This document shows, one piece after another, positions 41,794-51,077 of a DNA stretch of 64,000 nucleotides. The notes beneath the pieces are model-generated. The model ran no database searches and had not been told where the DNA came from. It was given only the letters and a program-made list of their open reading frames with translations. The DNA is from CBDBIG01 sp965205845 [NCBI: bacterium]. GTDB taxonomy: Bacteria; SAR324. Position 1 is the stretch's first letter; each line of letters begins with the position of its first letter. Where the stretch lies: assembly GCA_965205845.1 (NCBI GenBank), contig CBDBIG010000001.1:1-64000 (forward strand), given 5' to 3'. The translations under genes and the position numbers were made by a program.

Positions 41794-43884
41794 TTAAGGA
41801 TTCTCACTTTTAGTGTCGACAGCAGCCCTGCGCGAAAGGCGCAAACGCCCCTGGCGATCGGGCTCAAGTACTTTCACTTTCATCTTGTCGCCCACTTTGA
41901 CGAGCTTGTCCAATTTTTCAACAAAGCCCTCCTGCCATTCTGAAACATGTACCAGGCCCTCTTGACCACGTATACGCACAAACACACCAAAATCGCGTAC
42001 TGACGTAACGACGCCCCCAAGAACATCGCCTATGTTGAGTTCCCCTGTAATATCCAAAATGGCTTGTTCTGCACCTTCTAAGGCACTTCGATTAGAGGCA
42101 AACACACGCACACGCCCGTCATCATTCACCTCAATACGGCAGCCATTCTTGCGTTGAATTTCCTGAATTACTTTGCCCCCAGGGCCAATCAAATCCCTCA
42201 CACGGCGAGAAGGGATTTTGAGTATCAAAAACGCAGGGGCATGGGCCTTAACTTGCCTGGGTGGGTCGCTGATGACTTTGCCCATTTCCGTTAAAATGTG
42301 CTGCAAACCTGCCTTGGCTTGAGAGAGCGCTTTGGCAAGGGTTTCATCCGTGAGACTGCCCAGTTTGTTGTCCATTTGAATGGCAGTAATACCTCGGTCA
42401 CTCCCCGCCAATTTAAAATCCATATCACCCAAATGGTCTTCCTCTCCCTGGATGTCGCTCAAAATCACCAACGCATCCCCCTCGCTTATCAGGCCCATTG
42501 CAATCCCTGCCACGGCATTCGAGAGAGGAACACCACCGTCGAGCAAGGCTAGTGTAGCACCGCAAACCGTGGCCATTGAGGAAGACCCATTCGACTCACT
42601 AATTTCGGAGAGCAAGCGTACGGTATAAGGAAAATTGGCTTCGCTGGGTAGCACAGGAGCTAAGGCACGGCGCGCCAAAGCACCGTGGCCCACTTCGCGC
42701 CGTCCAACTCCGCGCAATGGGCGGACCTCACCTACCGAATAAGGAGGGAAATTGTAGTGTAACATAAATCGTTGATAGGTCACCCCATCAAGACTTTCAA
42801 TCAGTGCTCGGTCTTGCTCGGCACCCAAGGTCAAGCTCACCATCGCCTGGGTGTCACCGCGGGTAAATAAAGCAGACCCATGGGTGCTGGGCAGCCAGTC
42901 GATCTCACACGCAATCGGACGAACGTCAGTGGGGCTTCGCCCATCGGCACGTTTTTTTTGTGAAAGCACCTGCTTTCGCATGAGTTTGCCTGCCAAGGCA
43001 TGCAATACAGCATCTGCCTCGTTGGATCCTTCGCTCTGAGTAACGCCCGTCTCCATCTGAGCAAGGGAGGCTTGCATGGCTTGTTCAAGTTTGTTTTTTC
43101 GCGCTCGTTTTTCGTATGTGTTCAATGCTTCAAGCAAAAGCGGCGTGGCAACCTCTTCTAACTTCACCGCAAATGCTGGCTTGGGCAGGGGAGGGAGGAC
43201 GCGTTTTTCTCGACCCGCTTTTTTACGCAAGGCTTCAATTCCACCTAACAACGCTTTGGCTTGCTCGCTAGCAAAGCGCAATCCTACAAGGACCTCCCCC
43301 TCTGGCAGCTGCTGCGCACCCCCTTCAATCATCACAATACCCTCGTTGCGAGCACTCAAGGTGATATCTGCTTTGCTTTGCTTAAGCTCTTTTTGGGTGG
43401 GCAACGCTTGCCATTTTCCGTCTATGTGAGCCACACGCATTCCCGCAACAGGGCCTTGCCATGGAATAGCAGAGAGATGCAAGGCCGCACTGGCACCCAA
43501 GATAGCCAGGATTGCCAAGTCGGCCTCTAAATCGGTACTAAGTACGGTAATAATAATCTGGGTTTCGTGGTTCCAGTGCTTGGGAAACAAAGGGCGCAAG
43601 GAACGGTCACATAAGCGGCTGATGAGAATTTCAGATTCTCTGGCACGCGTTTCGCGCCTAAAAATCCCCCCAGGGATTCGCCCTCCAGCACTCATCTGTT
43701 CTCTATATTCCACGGACAAGGGCACAAAAGAGGCATTCGCAAGGGGCTGAGGATTGGCCGTAATGGCACACAACACCCTCGCATCACCCTCGCTTACCAA
43801 CACCGCACTACTTGCCTGGCGCGCAATGCGCCCCGTTTCGAGGCCGATGGTACGACCCCCTACCTTTATTTCTACAGTATCCAT
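41794..43884 (-). CDS. pnp: Polyribonucleotide nucleotidyltransferase (PNPase)
   Basis: Phosphorolytic 3'-5' exoribonuclease of the degradosome type. The 696 residues contain two RNase PH-like halves (first: RRETRARESEILISRLCDRS; second: GDTQAMVSLTLGAEQDRA and the active site SNGSSSMATVCG with GGVPLSNAVAGIAMGL), the helical domain between, a KH domain (IPSRRVRDLIGPGGKVIQEI) and an S1 domain at the end. The start is probably 43884, with 43896 as alternative. A 45-codon gene lies just upstream. rpsO, the common partner, is absent. The S1 domain has been duplicated downstream as a free gene. Confidence 0.95.
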   Translation of the reverse strand: MDTVEIKVGGRTIGLETGRIARQASSAVLVSEGDARVLCAITANPQPLANASFVPLSVEYREQMSAGGRIPGGIFRRETRARESEILISRLCDRSLRPLFPKHWNHETQIIITVLSTDLEADLAILAILGASAALHLSAIPWQGPVAGMRVAHIDGKWQALPTQKELKQSKADITLSARNEGIVMIEGGAQQLPEGEVLVGLRFASEQAKALLGGIEALRKKAGREKRVLPPLPKPAFAVKLEEVATPLLLEALNTYEKRARKNKLEQAMQASLAQMETGVTQSEGSNEADAVLHALAGKLMRKQVLSQKKRADGRSPTDVRPIACEIDWLPSTHGSALFTRGDTQAMVSLTLGAEQDRALIESLDGVTYQRFMLHYNFPPYSVGEVRPLRGVGRREVGHGALARRALAPVLPSEANFPYTVRLLSEISESNGSSSMATVCGATLALLDGGVPLSNAVAGIAMGLISEGDALVILSDIQGEEDHLGDMDFKLAGSDRGITAIQMDNKLGSLTDETLAKALSQAKAGLQHILTEMGKVISDPPRQVKAHAPAFLILKIPSRRVRDLIGPGGKVIQEIQRKNGCRIEVNDDGRVRVFASNRSALEGAEQAILDITGELNIGDVLGGVVTSVRDFGVFVRIRGQEGLVHVSEWQEGFVEKLDKLVKVGDKMKVKVLEPDRQGRLRLSRRAAVDTKSENP

Positions 43885-43918
43885 GGACCTTTTCATTTTG
43901 TTAATCGCACACCATTTT

Positions 43919-44056
43919 CTATTCTTTGGTCCTTTGTGCCTGCAAGGCTTTTTCAAAGCGCCGCACCGCCGCCGCTTCCCCTTGCCTGTAAGCAGTGAGC
44001 CAAACACCAACTACGAGTATGCTAATAGCTACGAGGTGAATAGCAAGTAAAAACAT
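43919..44056 (-). CDS. Small single-span membrane protein (45 aa)
   Basis: The frame MFLLAIHLVAISILVVGVWL is a complete membrane helix, followed by TAYRQGEAAAVRRFEKALQA, a charged amphipathic helix, and QRTKE. The stop lies 22 bases before the earlier possible pnp start, so it would share the pnp transcript. No strong ribosome site is seen. Composition and layout (N-terminal anchor plus basic helix) look like a real small membrane protein. It could tether RNA-decay proteins to the membrane, but that is speculation. Confidence 0.5.
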   Translation of the reverse strand: MFLLAIHLVAISILVVGVWLTAYRQGEAAAVRRFEKALQAQRTKE

Positions 44057-44134
44057 GAGGTGGTCTATAAAGAAAGCGCGATAAGCGGGTGATAGCGCGT
44101 AAAAGGATTAAAAGAGGACGTTTGCCTGCATGGA

Positions 44135-45202
44135 TCACACTTTATAAGAGCGGTTGTCTGCCTCTATCTTGGCCAAAGAGTTGTCCAAAAAACTTGCGGT
44201 TTTCCCTGTTAGGCCGAGTATTTGGGTGTAATTCATCCATAAAGGGCCAAACACCAACAACCATCCCTTCCAGCTTACGCCGCCAAAAGGGTGTCCGACA
44301 ACTGCAAAAGGATCAAGTCCGTCAACCCGCAGTTCATTGCCCAAAGAAATACGCCCCGTTGAAAGTTGCCTGCCTCGCAAAAGGGCTTGAACCAAAGGTT
44401 CGGGGTTAGAAAGCAGGTGGAGCACCCGGAGCATGCGTACAGAATCGGCACACTCTTCCCACGTGTGTACATACTCTTGGCCCCAAAGTTTGTATTCTGA
44501 TTCATCCCCCCAAGTAAAGGCATTGCGCAGCATCCGAAACACAGCACCTAGCGATTGCGTGCTGCCCAGAACTTCTTGGGGTTCGCCGCTCATGATATCT
44601 TCTCGAATAGTTTCAATTGACAGTCCACGATAGCGCTGGCACAAAAATGCTTGAACCTCATCCAATAAATCAGGCGGAAACAGCTGCGAAGGTTTGATGA
44701 GTTTGCTCCACAAACGGCCAAACAAGGTGTGTATCACCACCAGCACTTGATTTCCAGGGGCTGCAGACAAGCGCACCCAGTCCAGCAAATGGCCTTCCTT
44801 TGACCCAAGCCACGCAATGCATACAAGGTGGCTTTCAGCGGCTAAAAAATGTCCCACATGCCTAAGCAACGATTCCAACCGCAAAACTTCTTCGTTGTTT
44901 GCCACGGATTGAGCACAGGAGGGAGGGAGGGCAACCTTGGATTCCATTTTTTTTTCACGCATGCGCGTGATATAAATGGCATAGGCTTTTTGAGTTGGGA
45001 CACGACCACGGGACACGCCTTCGGTGGTCAGCAAACCATCGGTACTCAAATCTTCCATTAAATTGCGAATGGTGGTTGCAGAAAGAGCGAGTTGGGAAAT
45101 TTTAGACAACGTACGCGCACTTACCGCCCTGTGCCACTGCATGTGGTGCTGGACTATTTCCTCCAACAAGGTCATCTCTCTATGGGTCTGCTCATCTTCC
45201 AT
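44135..45202 (-). CDS. hrcA: Heat-inducible transcription repressor HrcA
   Basis: HrcA represses chaperone operons through CIRCE operators. The N-terminal winged helix is clear: ARTLSKISQLALSATTIRNL and MEDLSTDGLLTTEGVSRGRV-PT correspond to the SSATIRN and SAGRVPT signatures. The rest is the GAF-like dimer domain, ending MNYTQILGLTGKTASFL, the counterpart of the MDYxRVIxLV motif. I chose 45202 (355 residues) because AGGTG lies seven bases upstream. grpE, dnaK and dnaJ are not nearby, and I find no CIRCE element in the window, so its targets lie elsewhere. Confidence 0.88.
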   Translation of the reverse strand: MEDEQTHREMTLLEEIVQHHMQWHRAVSARTLSKISQLALSATTIRNLMEDLSTDGLLTTEGVSRGRVPTQKAYAIYITRMREKKMESKVALPPSCAQSVANNEEVLRLESLLRHVGHFLAAESHLVCIAWLGSKEGHLLDWVRLSAAPGNQVLVVIHTLFGRLWSKLIKPSQLFPPDLLDEVQAFLCQRYRGLSIETIREDIMSGEPQEVLGSTQSLGAVFRMLRNAFTWGDESEYKLWGQEYVHTWEECADSVRMLRVLHLLSNPEPLVQALLRGRQLSTGRISLGNELRVDGLDPFAVVGHPFGGVSWKGWLLVFGPLWMNYTQILGLTGKTASFLDNSLAKIEADNRSYKV

Positions 45203-45397
45203 CAAACAGCACCTTTGGGCAAAAGGCAACGCGCGTGCCTATCCGCTTTTTAAGAGGGTAAGGGTTGGTTTCTTTCTTGACTCGACGCATACCACGGCTG
45301 TACGCATGGCCGCTGCGTTTGTAAAAGACGGGTTTACGCCACTCTTTAGGTAGTTAAATACCAAACCACGGCACACAATGCAATGGAAACGGATACG

Positions 45398-45793
45398 CTA
45401 TATTTTTTTAAATTTCGGTAAGGTAATTTTATCGCTTACTTTTTCAAACACCACCTCAACGCGCTGGCCTATTCGCACACTGTCCACATCCGTGGTTTGA
45501 ATATTGCTTAGCATCCGGGGGCCCTCTGCTAGGTCTATCAACGCCACCACAAAAGGGACTTGTGCTTGAAAGGCGGGCCCTGCGCGGTGACACACCGTAA
45601 AACTGTACACCTCACCCTTGCCACTCACCTGCTTCCATTCAAGGTTGTCAGAAAAACAATGGGGGCATAACGCACGGGGGTAAAAAATGTACTTCTCGCA
45701 ATTGGGGCATTGTTGCACCATCAATTTCTCGTTTTTTGCACCATCCCAGTAGGGCTTTGTTTCTTCGTTTATGACTGGCAGCGGTCTGTCCAT
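45398..45793 (-). CDS. DUF35 OB-fold/zinc-ribbon protein, thiolase partner
   Basis: 131 residues of the acyl-CoA-binding DUF35 family. The zinc ribbon is MVQQCPNCEKYIFYPRALCP with CPHC; the OB-fold follows (GKGEVYSFTVCHRAGPAF, VPFVVALIDLAEGPRML). These proteins form complexes with SCP2-type thiolases or related hydratases and channel the acyl-CoA substrate. The gene lies 73 bases downstream of such a thiolase, the usual arrangement. Confidence 0.9.
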   Translation of the reverse strand: MDRPLPVINEETKPYWDGAKNEKLMVQQCPNCEKYIFYPRALCPHCFSDNLEWKQVSGKGEVYSFTVCHRAGPAFQAQVPFVVALIDLAEGPRMLSNIQTTDVDSVRIGQRVEVVFEKVSDKITLPKFKKI

Positions 45794-45866
45794 AAAGCAG
45801 TGTTTAACGCCCTTTTATGCAAAATGAAAGAAAATCATGGCCACCCCACAAACAGCAAGGCAGTTT

Positions 45867-47039
45867 TTAGGAGGTAGTTAAAATGCAGGTGGCCGTGCTT
45901 GAAAGGACCCCACCTGTGCCATGCACCAAGGCAATTTTTGGGGCGTTTTTAATCTGGCGCTCCCCTGCTTCTCCACGCAGTTGGCGGACCGCCTCAATTA
46001 GCAAAAAAATACCATACATCCCTGGGTGGCAGAATGAAAGACCACCTCCGTTGGTGTTCATTGGGAAATCGCCACCCGGCGCAGTGCGCTGCTTGGAAAC
46101 AAAATCGCCGCCCTCACCTGCTTTGCAAAAGCCTAGCGATTCTAGGGTAAGCAGGACAGTAATCGTAAAACTGTCATAAATCTCGGCAACATCAATATCA
46201 CCATGGGTTATCCCTGCCATTTCCATAGCAAGAGGCCCCGTGCGCGCCGCTCCCGTTATTGTGACGTCATCCATAGCCTGAATGGTAGCATGGGTGGTGG
46301 TTTCCGCATAACCGCGTACATAAATGGGCTTCACGGGCAAATCCTTGGCACGCTCTTCGGTGGTCATAATCACTGCGCCACCACCATCGGTGATGAGACA
46401 GCAATCAAGCAAATGCAACGGACTTGTAATCATTTGGCTATTGAGGACGTCGTCGATACGCAACGGTTCGCGATAGCATGCTTCTGGGTTAAGTGAAGCC
46501 CATGCACGGGTGGCAACAGCAATTTCTGCCAATTGCTCGCTGGTGGTACCATATTGATGCATATGGCGCATGGCCGCCATGGCATAGGCACCTACTGGGG
46601 TGGGCATGCCATAAGGCGTTTCAAACTGTAAAGTAAATGCGGGGGCGCGCCCCCCCAGGCTTCTTTCGCTAAGCGAACGCTGGGTGCTACCATAGGTAAT
46701 GAGGGCGGTCTCGCAATAGCCCGCTTGAATAGCCAATGCAGCGTGCGCAGTGTGTGCCTCAAAGGAGGAGCCTCCTATTTGCGTACCGTCAAGTAGTCTT
46801 ATTTGGTTCGAAATTCCCAGATATTCCGCAAGGGTTAAGGTCATCATCGAACCCGCCCCTGGAACACCCCACATCCCTGCAGAAAATAACCCGTTGATTT
46901 CTTTAAAACCAAGGCCACTTTCAGCCAGGGCGGCTTTTGCACAACGCGCTTGAATCTCTAATGCATTCCAACCAGGCACCCTGCCTTTTATGGTGGGTGC
47001 TTGTGCAACACCTATAATAACAGGGTCTCTTGCAGACAC
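45867..47039 (-). CDS. SCP2-type thiolase / acetyl-CoA acetyltransferase-like
   Basis: A 390-residue thiolase-superfamily protein. Residue order fits the SCP2-thiolase group that works with DUF35: MSARDPVIIGVAQAPTIKG, GAGSMMTLTLAEYLGI, VAEIYDSFTITVLLTLESLG and NTNGGGLSFCHPGMYGIFLL containing the catalytic His/Cys region. The first active-site Cys of canonical thiolases is not in the usual place (GGSSFEAHTAHAALAIQAG), typical for this subgroup. Start is GTG at 47039 with AGGAG 12 bases upstream. Probably acts on steroid, branched or aromatic acyl-CoA; the substrate cannot be read. Confidence 0.85.
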   Translation of the reverse strand: MSARDPVIIGVAQAPTIKGRVPGWNALEIQARCAKAALAESGLGFKEINGLFSAGMWGVPGAGSMMTLTLAEYLGISNQIRLLDGTQIGGSSFEAHTAHAALAIQAGYCETALITYGSTQRSLSERSLGGRAPAFTLQFETPYGMPTPVGAYAMAAMRHMHQYGTTSEQLAEIAVATRAWASLNPEACYREPLRIDDVLNSQMITSPLHLLDCCLITDGGGAVIMTTEERAKDLPVKPIYVRGYAETTTHATIQAMDDVTITGAARTGPLAMEMAGITHGDIDVAEIYDSFTITVLLTLESLGFCKAGEGGDFVSKQRTAPGGDFPMNTNGGGLSFCHPGMYGIFLLIEAVRQLRGEAGERQIKNAPKIALVHGTGGVLSSTATCILTTS

Positions 47040-47079
47040 TTTTGCATCGGTCTCCTTTTTTTAAACCTATTAGTTCGCG

Positions 47080-48336
47080 TTAGCGCCCATGCCATGTTTT
47101 ACAAAGCCGCGAATCACCAATGGGTAAAATCGGAGACTTCCCTAAAAACCAAAACAGCGACAAGAAAAACACCCCTGCAAAACCACCCGTTAGAAAAATC
47201 TCAATCCAGCCAAAAACAAAACTTGGATGATCTGAAATGCGGTCTTGAATGGAGGGAACAATAAGCAGATAATGCGCCCACCATTGGCCAAGAAACAACA
47301 CACCCGCGATCCAAGATGCAATCCGTGGGGAGCGGCAAATGGTACGTGGCATGAGGCTAAGAAACGGGAGCACAAACAGCAAAATCACTAAAATCCAAAA
47401 CAACGGGCGCCAAGGGGTGTTTGAGATGGATCTCGTAACCAAAAAGGGGGTTTCTTCAGGCAGGTTTGCATACCAAATCACAATGTATTGTGAAAATACC
47501 ATATAGGTATATAGCATGGCCGTTCCAAAGGTTAGCTTGGCTAAATCGTTAAAGCGATTAAGGGTGATGTACTCAGCAAAAGCGGGATACTTACGCAACC
47601 ATGCGGATAAAATAAGCATGAGCGCTAAAGCAGAGTACAAATTACCCACAATAAAAAAGACCCCGAACAGGGTGCTAAACCATTCTTGATCGAGCGACAT
47701 GATGTAGTCAAAGGCTACCATGGTAAAAACGAGCGCATGCAACATAATCAGTACGGGGGCCATGCAACGCGCTTTGAGGGCTAATGCATCCGCTTGGGTG
47801 CTGTGATCGTAATCTTTCAGAACACGACTGACAAAAGCCCCGCCCCATTCTGGAACTATTTTGCGGGCCTCGGCCAAATCGGGGCGCATGGCATTGCGCA
47901 CATAAAACCAAGTAAAACCAAACACAATAAGGAGGCCGATGGCATTGCGCCAAGCAAAAAAAGTAAGGTTCAAATAGCCTTTTTTCGCCTCGATGGGGTG
48001 GGAAACCCATTCATAGAGTTCATTTGCGCCAAACAAGACAACCATAAAAGCGAGGAATGCAAAGGGCATGAACCCCATGAAACTCTCCGAAATTCGCTTA
48101 AAAGGGCGGCCCCAGCGCGAATCGGTAACCTGCCAAATGGCAGAGAGCAAAACACCTGCTTGCGCCATCCCCCCCCAAAACACAGCATTAATCAAAACTG
48201 CTTGCCATGTACGCAGCGATTGCTCAAAGACAAAACCAGCGACAAACGTCGCCATACCAATCATAGTGAGCCCCCACAACACGACACGCCAACCCGTGGG
48301 TGGGCCAATGTTGGACTGCTCCAGAATATCCTTCAT
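47080..48336 (-). CDS. actF: Alternative complex III, subunit ActF (membrane)
   Basis: NrfD-related multi-span quinol-binding subunit of alternative complex III, paralogous to ActC. About ten hydrophobic helices in 418 residues. Characteristic pieces are FWGGMAQAGVLLSAIWQVT and FGTAMLYTYMVFSQYIVIWY near the quinol side, and PFLSLMPRTICRSPR. I chose the ATG at 48336; a TTG at 48369 would add 11 residues. It is the last gene of the act operon, followed by the thiolase gene after 41 bases. No cytochrome oxidase genes follow. Confidence 0.9.
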   Translation of the reverse strand: MKDILEQSNIGPPTGWRVVLWGLTMIGMATFVAGFVFEQSLRTWQAVLINAVFWGGMAQAGVLLSAIWQVTDSRWGRPFKRISESFMGFMPFAFLAFMVVLFGANELYEWVSHPIEAKKGYLNLTFFAWRNAIGLLIVFGFTWFYVRNAMRPDLAEARKIVPEWGGAFVSRVLKDYDHSTQADALALKARCMAPVLIMLHALVFTMVAFDYIMSLDQEWFSTLFGVFFIVGNLYSALALMLILSAWLRKYPAFAEYITLNRFNDLAKLTFGTAMLYTYMVFSQYIVIWYANLPEETPFLVTRSISNTPWRPLFWILVILLFVLPFLSLMPRTICRSPRIASWIAGVLFLGQWWAHYLLIVPSIQDRISDHPSFVFGWIEIFLTGGFAGVFFLSLFWFLGKSPILPIGDSRLCKTWHGR

Positions 48337-48450
48337 GGGGTGTTTATTTCTTAGCCTTAAAAGTTTCAAAATGCATGGGTTTGTTTGTTTTTATAATTTG
48401 TCTTGGCCGTTTAGACAAGTTGTCTGGCCACGACCACGTGATTCGATCAG

Positions 48451-49140
48451 CTAATTTTTGAATCCACCTTTTTTAAGGTAATTGACAATATCCCAACGCT
48501 CCTGACGGGTGGTTTGCGGTCCAAATTGTGGCATGTAACCCCCACCATAGCGAATTTTGTTGTATATATGGGCTTCCGAAAGCAAATCAATCAATCCGCC
48601 CAAAGGCGGCGCGGGCATACCCAGTTTGGCAACCTTGCCCAACGATTTGCCATCGGTGTGATGGCACGGTGTGCAATATCTACCAAACAAAGCTTTCCCA
48701 CGTTTGAGGGAATTGGCATCCGCTTTGGTGGGGTTTGTGGGAACTAGGTCACGTAACAATTTTTCGCCGCGCAATGCTGTTGCCGGAATAACGGGCTCGT
48801 ATCCCACACGCGGGACCGAATCTGTGGGAAATGTTTGAATGCTGCCCTCTTCCTGGGGTTTAAGGTGCGGCATATTGTACATGTCTAAAAACCATGCCCA
48901 TTCTTTGCCATCAAACCACGGCTGCTTCAGGTCGTAGCCTTGGTATTCTGTGGGTTCACGCGAAGGTGCCACAGCAATAACCGCTGCGGTAGTAAACACC
49001 CCCAATACCAAAAGTCCAACCAAACAACCCGCCAAATACCACGCGGAAGGATTTTTTGCGGGGGCCTCAGTAACTGTGCATTGTTGATTGATGGCGTGTT
49101 TGCTTGTTTTTAACGGGCGGTCATTTTTTTTAAAACTCAT
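48451..49140 (-). CDS. actE: Alternative complex III, subunit ActE (monohaem cytochrome c)
   Basis: Membrane-anchored cytochrome c that takes electrons from the complex. The N-terminus has one membrane helix (WYLAGCLVGLLVLGVFTTAA) at about 35-55. A single haem site CTPCH lies in GRYCTPCHHTDGKSLG, with axial Met probably in GGGYMPQFG. The ATG at 49140 follows GAGGAGG and overlaps the end of actD by 11 bases. 229 residues. Confidence 0.92.
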   Translation of the reverse strand: MSFKKNDRPLKTSKHAINQQCTVTEAPAKNPSAWYLAGCLVGLLVLGVFTTAAVIAVAPSREPTEYQGYDLKQPWFDGKEWAWFLDMYNMPHLKPQEEGSIQTFPTDSVPRVGYEPVIPATALRGEKLLRDLVPTNPTKADANSLKRGKALFGRYCTPCHHTDGKSLGKVAKLGMPAPPLGGLIDLLSEAHIYNKIRYGGGYMPQFGPQTTRQERWDIVNYLKKGGFKN

Positions 49141-49654
49141 GTACAACCTCCTCAGCAAAATGCCGTTTCATAAGTGCTTCTATTTTGGGCGCATCTTTTT
49201 TTTCGCATTCGACGGTAACGCCAAAGCGATCCAATGAAAAGCGCTGATAACTCGTAAACGCTGTCGATTTTGGAAGAGGTGATTTTTTGATCTCTAAAAA
49301 ACCCAGTAAGAAAATTCCCACAGCAGTGCTAAGTCCACCAATGAGGACCATCAATTCAAACCCAATCACACTAAAGGCGGGGATGCTCACAATTGGTTTT
49401 TGGCTGACTGGAAGCACCCAATCAAGGGAGGTCCAAGTAGGTAACCCGTAACCAAAAAAAATGCCCAACATCCCCCCAACCAAAGCGATAAAGGGAATTT
49501 TGCTTTGTGGATTGCCCAAAGCCTGATCTAATTCATACCGTGGGCAAGGAGATAGCGCACCACACTTTTTTCCTTCTTTACGCATTGCTTTAATCACAAA
49601 TGCAGCTTCGTCCAAATGGGGAAACGTCCCCCAAACACCCTCAAATTGTGCCAT
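49130..49654 (-). CDS. actD: Alternative complex III, subunit ActD (DUF3341)
   Basis: A two-helix membrane protein of 174 residues, typical of ActD. The start FEGVWGTFPHLDEAAFVIKA is a short ferredoxin-like domain; membrane segments are PFIALVGGMLGIFFGYGL and IPAFSVIGFELMVLIGGLST plus the following VGIFLLGFL. It lies between actC and actE, as in known operons. Confidence 0.92.
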   Translation of the reverse strand: MAQFEGVWGTFPHLDEAAFVIKAMRKEGKKCGALSPCPRYELDQALGNPQSKIPFIALVGGMLGIFFGYGLPTWTSLDWVLPVSQKPIVSIPAFSVIGFELMVLIGGLSTAVGIFLLGFLEIKKSPLPKSTAFTSYQRFSLDRFGVTVECEKKDAPKIEALMKRHFAEEVVHEF

Positions 49655-49697
49655 ATGGTTTTACTCTAGCCTTGATACTTCGAACATGATGCAAACT

Positions 49698-51077
49698 TTA
49701 CTTTAAATGGACCGCTTTTTTCCTCAACGGGGGATCCAAACCTTCTTTTACCTCAGAAATGGCCAACGCAGGCATGGCACGAACAAAAATAGTAAACAAA
49801 GTGAAAAAGAAACCAAAGCTTCCTACAGTAATTCCAAATTCAATAATGGTTGGCCAATAAGACCCCCAATTGGCGGGGTTAAAATCGCGCTGCAGCGAAC
49901 TGACAACAATGTTAAAGCGCTCAAACCACATCCCAATATTAATTAAAATAGAAATAACAAACAACGCAACCGCATTATTCCGGATTTTCCAACGCCACAA
50001 GGGTATGGGGGCAATCACATTACAAAACACCATTAAGAAAAAAGCAATTTGAGGAAAACCAATAGCACCCGCATGTTTTACGGGGTCTAGGCTCCCTGGC
50101 TCACCGAAAGGACGAAAATAGAACAATGCCTTTTCAAACGGCACCCCGCTGTAGTAGGCGATAAAAAACTCGGTGCCGTAGGCATAACCCACAATGCACG
50201 AGGTAAACAAAATAACCTTAGCCATACTTTGGAGTACATGGTCGGTGATGTACTTTTTCCAACCAAATACCATTCGCATGGGAATGACAATGGTAATCAC
50301 CATGGCAAGCCCAGAAAAAATGGCCCCCGCCACAAAATAAGGGGCAAAAATGGTGGTGTGCCAACCTGGAATAAGCGACATGGCAAAATCCCAAGAGACG
50401 ATAGAGTGTACCGAAAACACCAAAGGGGTGGCGAAAGCAGCAAGCAGCAAGTAACCGCGTGCGTAGTGCAGCCATTGCTGATAGGAGTTGTTCCAGCCAA
50501 TGGATAACATCTTATAAATCAACTTGCGCAATCCCTTGGCTTCATCACGCATAGCAGCCAAGTCGGGAATAAGCCCGATGATAAAAAAGGTTACCGAAAT
50601 GGTAAGGTAGGTGCTAACAGCAAACACGTCCCACACCAAAGGCGATTTAAAGTTAACCCAAAGCAAGCGTTGGTTAGGGTAAGGAATAAGCCAGTAGGCA
50701 TACCACACACGCCCCACGTGTAACAACGGAAACAGCCCCGCCGTCATCACTGCAAAGACGGTCATGGCTTCTGCCGCACGATACACAGGCGCACGCCAAG
50801 GGGCACGGGTAAGAAAAAACACAGCAGAAATCAGGGTGCCTGCATGGCCAATTCCAATCCAAAAAACAAAGTTGGTGATGTACACCCCCCAACCCACGGG
50901 GTGACTAATCCCACTTAAACCAAGGCCGACATCAATTTGAATGGCCCAACTGACGGCACCCACCGCGAGCATGGTCACAAACCCAATTACCAGCAAAAAG
51001 TAGGCTGGCTTTGGGCGCTCTAATGTTCTGAGAACGTCTTTGTTCACATCAGCATACGAGATCGGGGCAGTAGTCAC
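49698..51077 (-). CDS. actC: Alternative complex III, subunit ActC (NrfD/PsrC-like)
   Basis: Membrane subunit that binds quinol next to the iron-sulfur arm of ActB. The 459 residues have about ten membrane helices. Typical segments are FVFWIGIGHAGTLISAVFFL, TRAPWRAPVYRAAEAMTVFA, HVGRVWYAYWLIPYPNQRLL and PHxx-type quinol region HSIVSWDFAMSLIPGWHTTI. Start is GTG at 51077 with AAAGGAT upstream. Confidence 0.94.
   Translation of the reverse strand: MTTAPISYADVNKDVLRTLERPKPAYFLLVIGFVTMLAVGAVSWAIQIDVGLGLSGISHPVGWGVYITNFVFWIGIGHAGTLISAVFFLTRAPWRAPVYRAAEAMTVFAVMTAGLFPLLHVGRVWYAYWLIPYPNQRLLWVNFKSPLVWDVFAVSTYLTISVTFFIIGLIPDLAAMRDEAKGLRKLIYKMLSIGWNNSYQQWLHYARGYLLLAAFATPLVFSVHSIVSWDFAMSLIPGWHTTIFAPYFVAGAIFSGLAMVITIVIPMRMVFGWKKYITDHVLQSMAKVILFTSCIVGYAYGTEFFIAYYSGVPFEKALFYFRPFGEPGSLDPVKHAGAIGFPQIAFFLMVFCNVIAPIPLWRWKIRNNAVALFVISILINIGMWFERFNIVVSSLQRDFNPANWGSYWPTIIEFGITVGSFGFFFTLFTIFVRAMPALAISEVKEGLDPPLRKKAVHLK

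Noticed and set aside
44135-45400. CIRCE operator for HrcA
   Set aside because: No TTAGCACTC-N9-GAGTGCTAA was found here or upstream of other genes in the window; TTAGCACTT near 7702 lacks the second arm.
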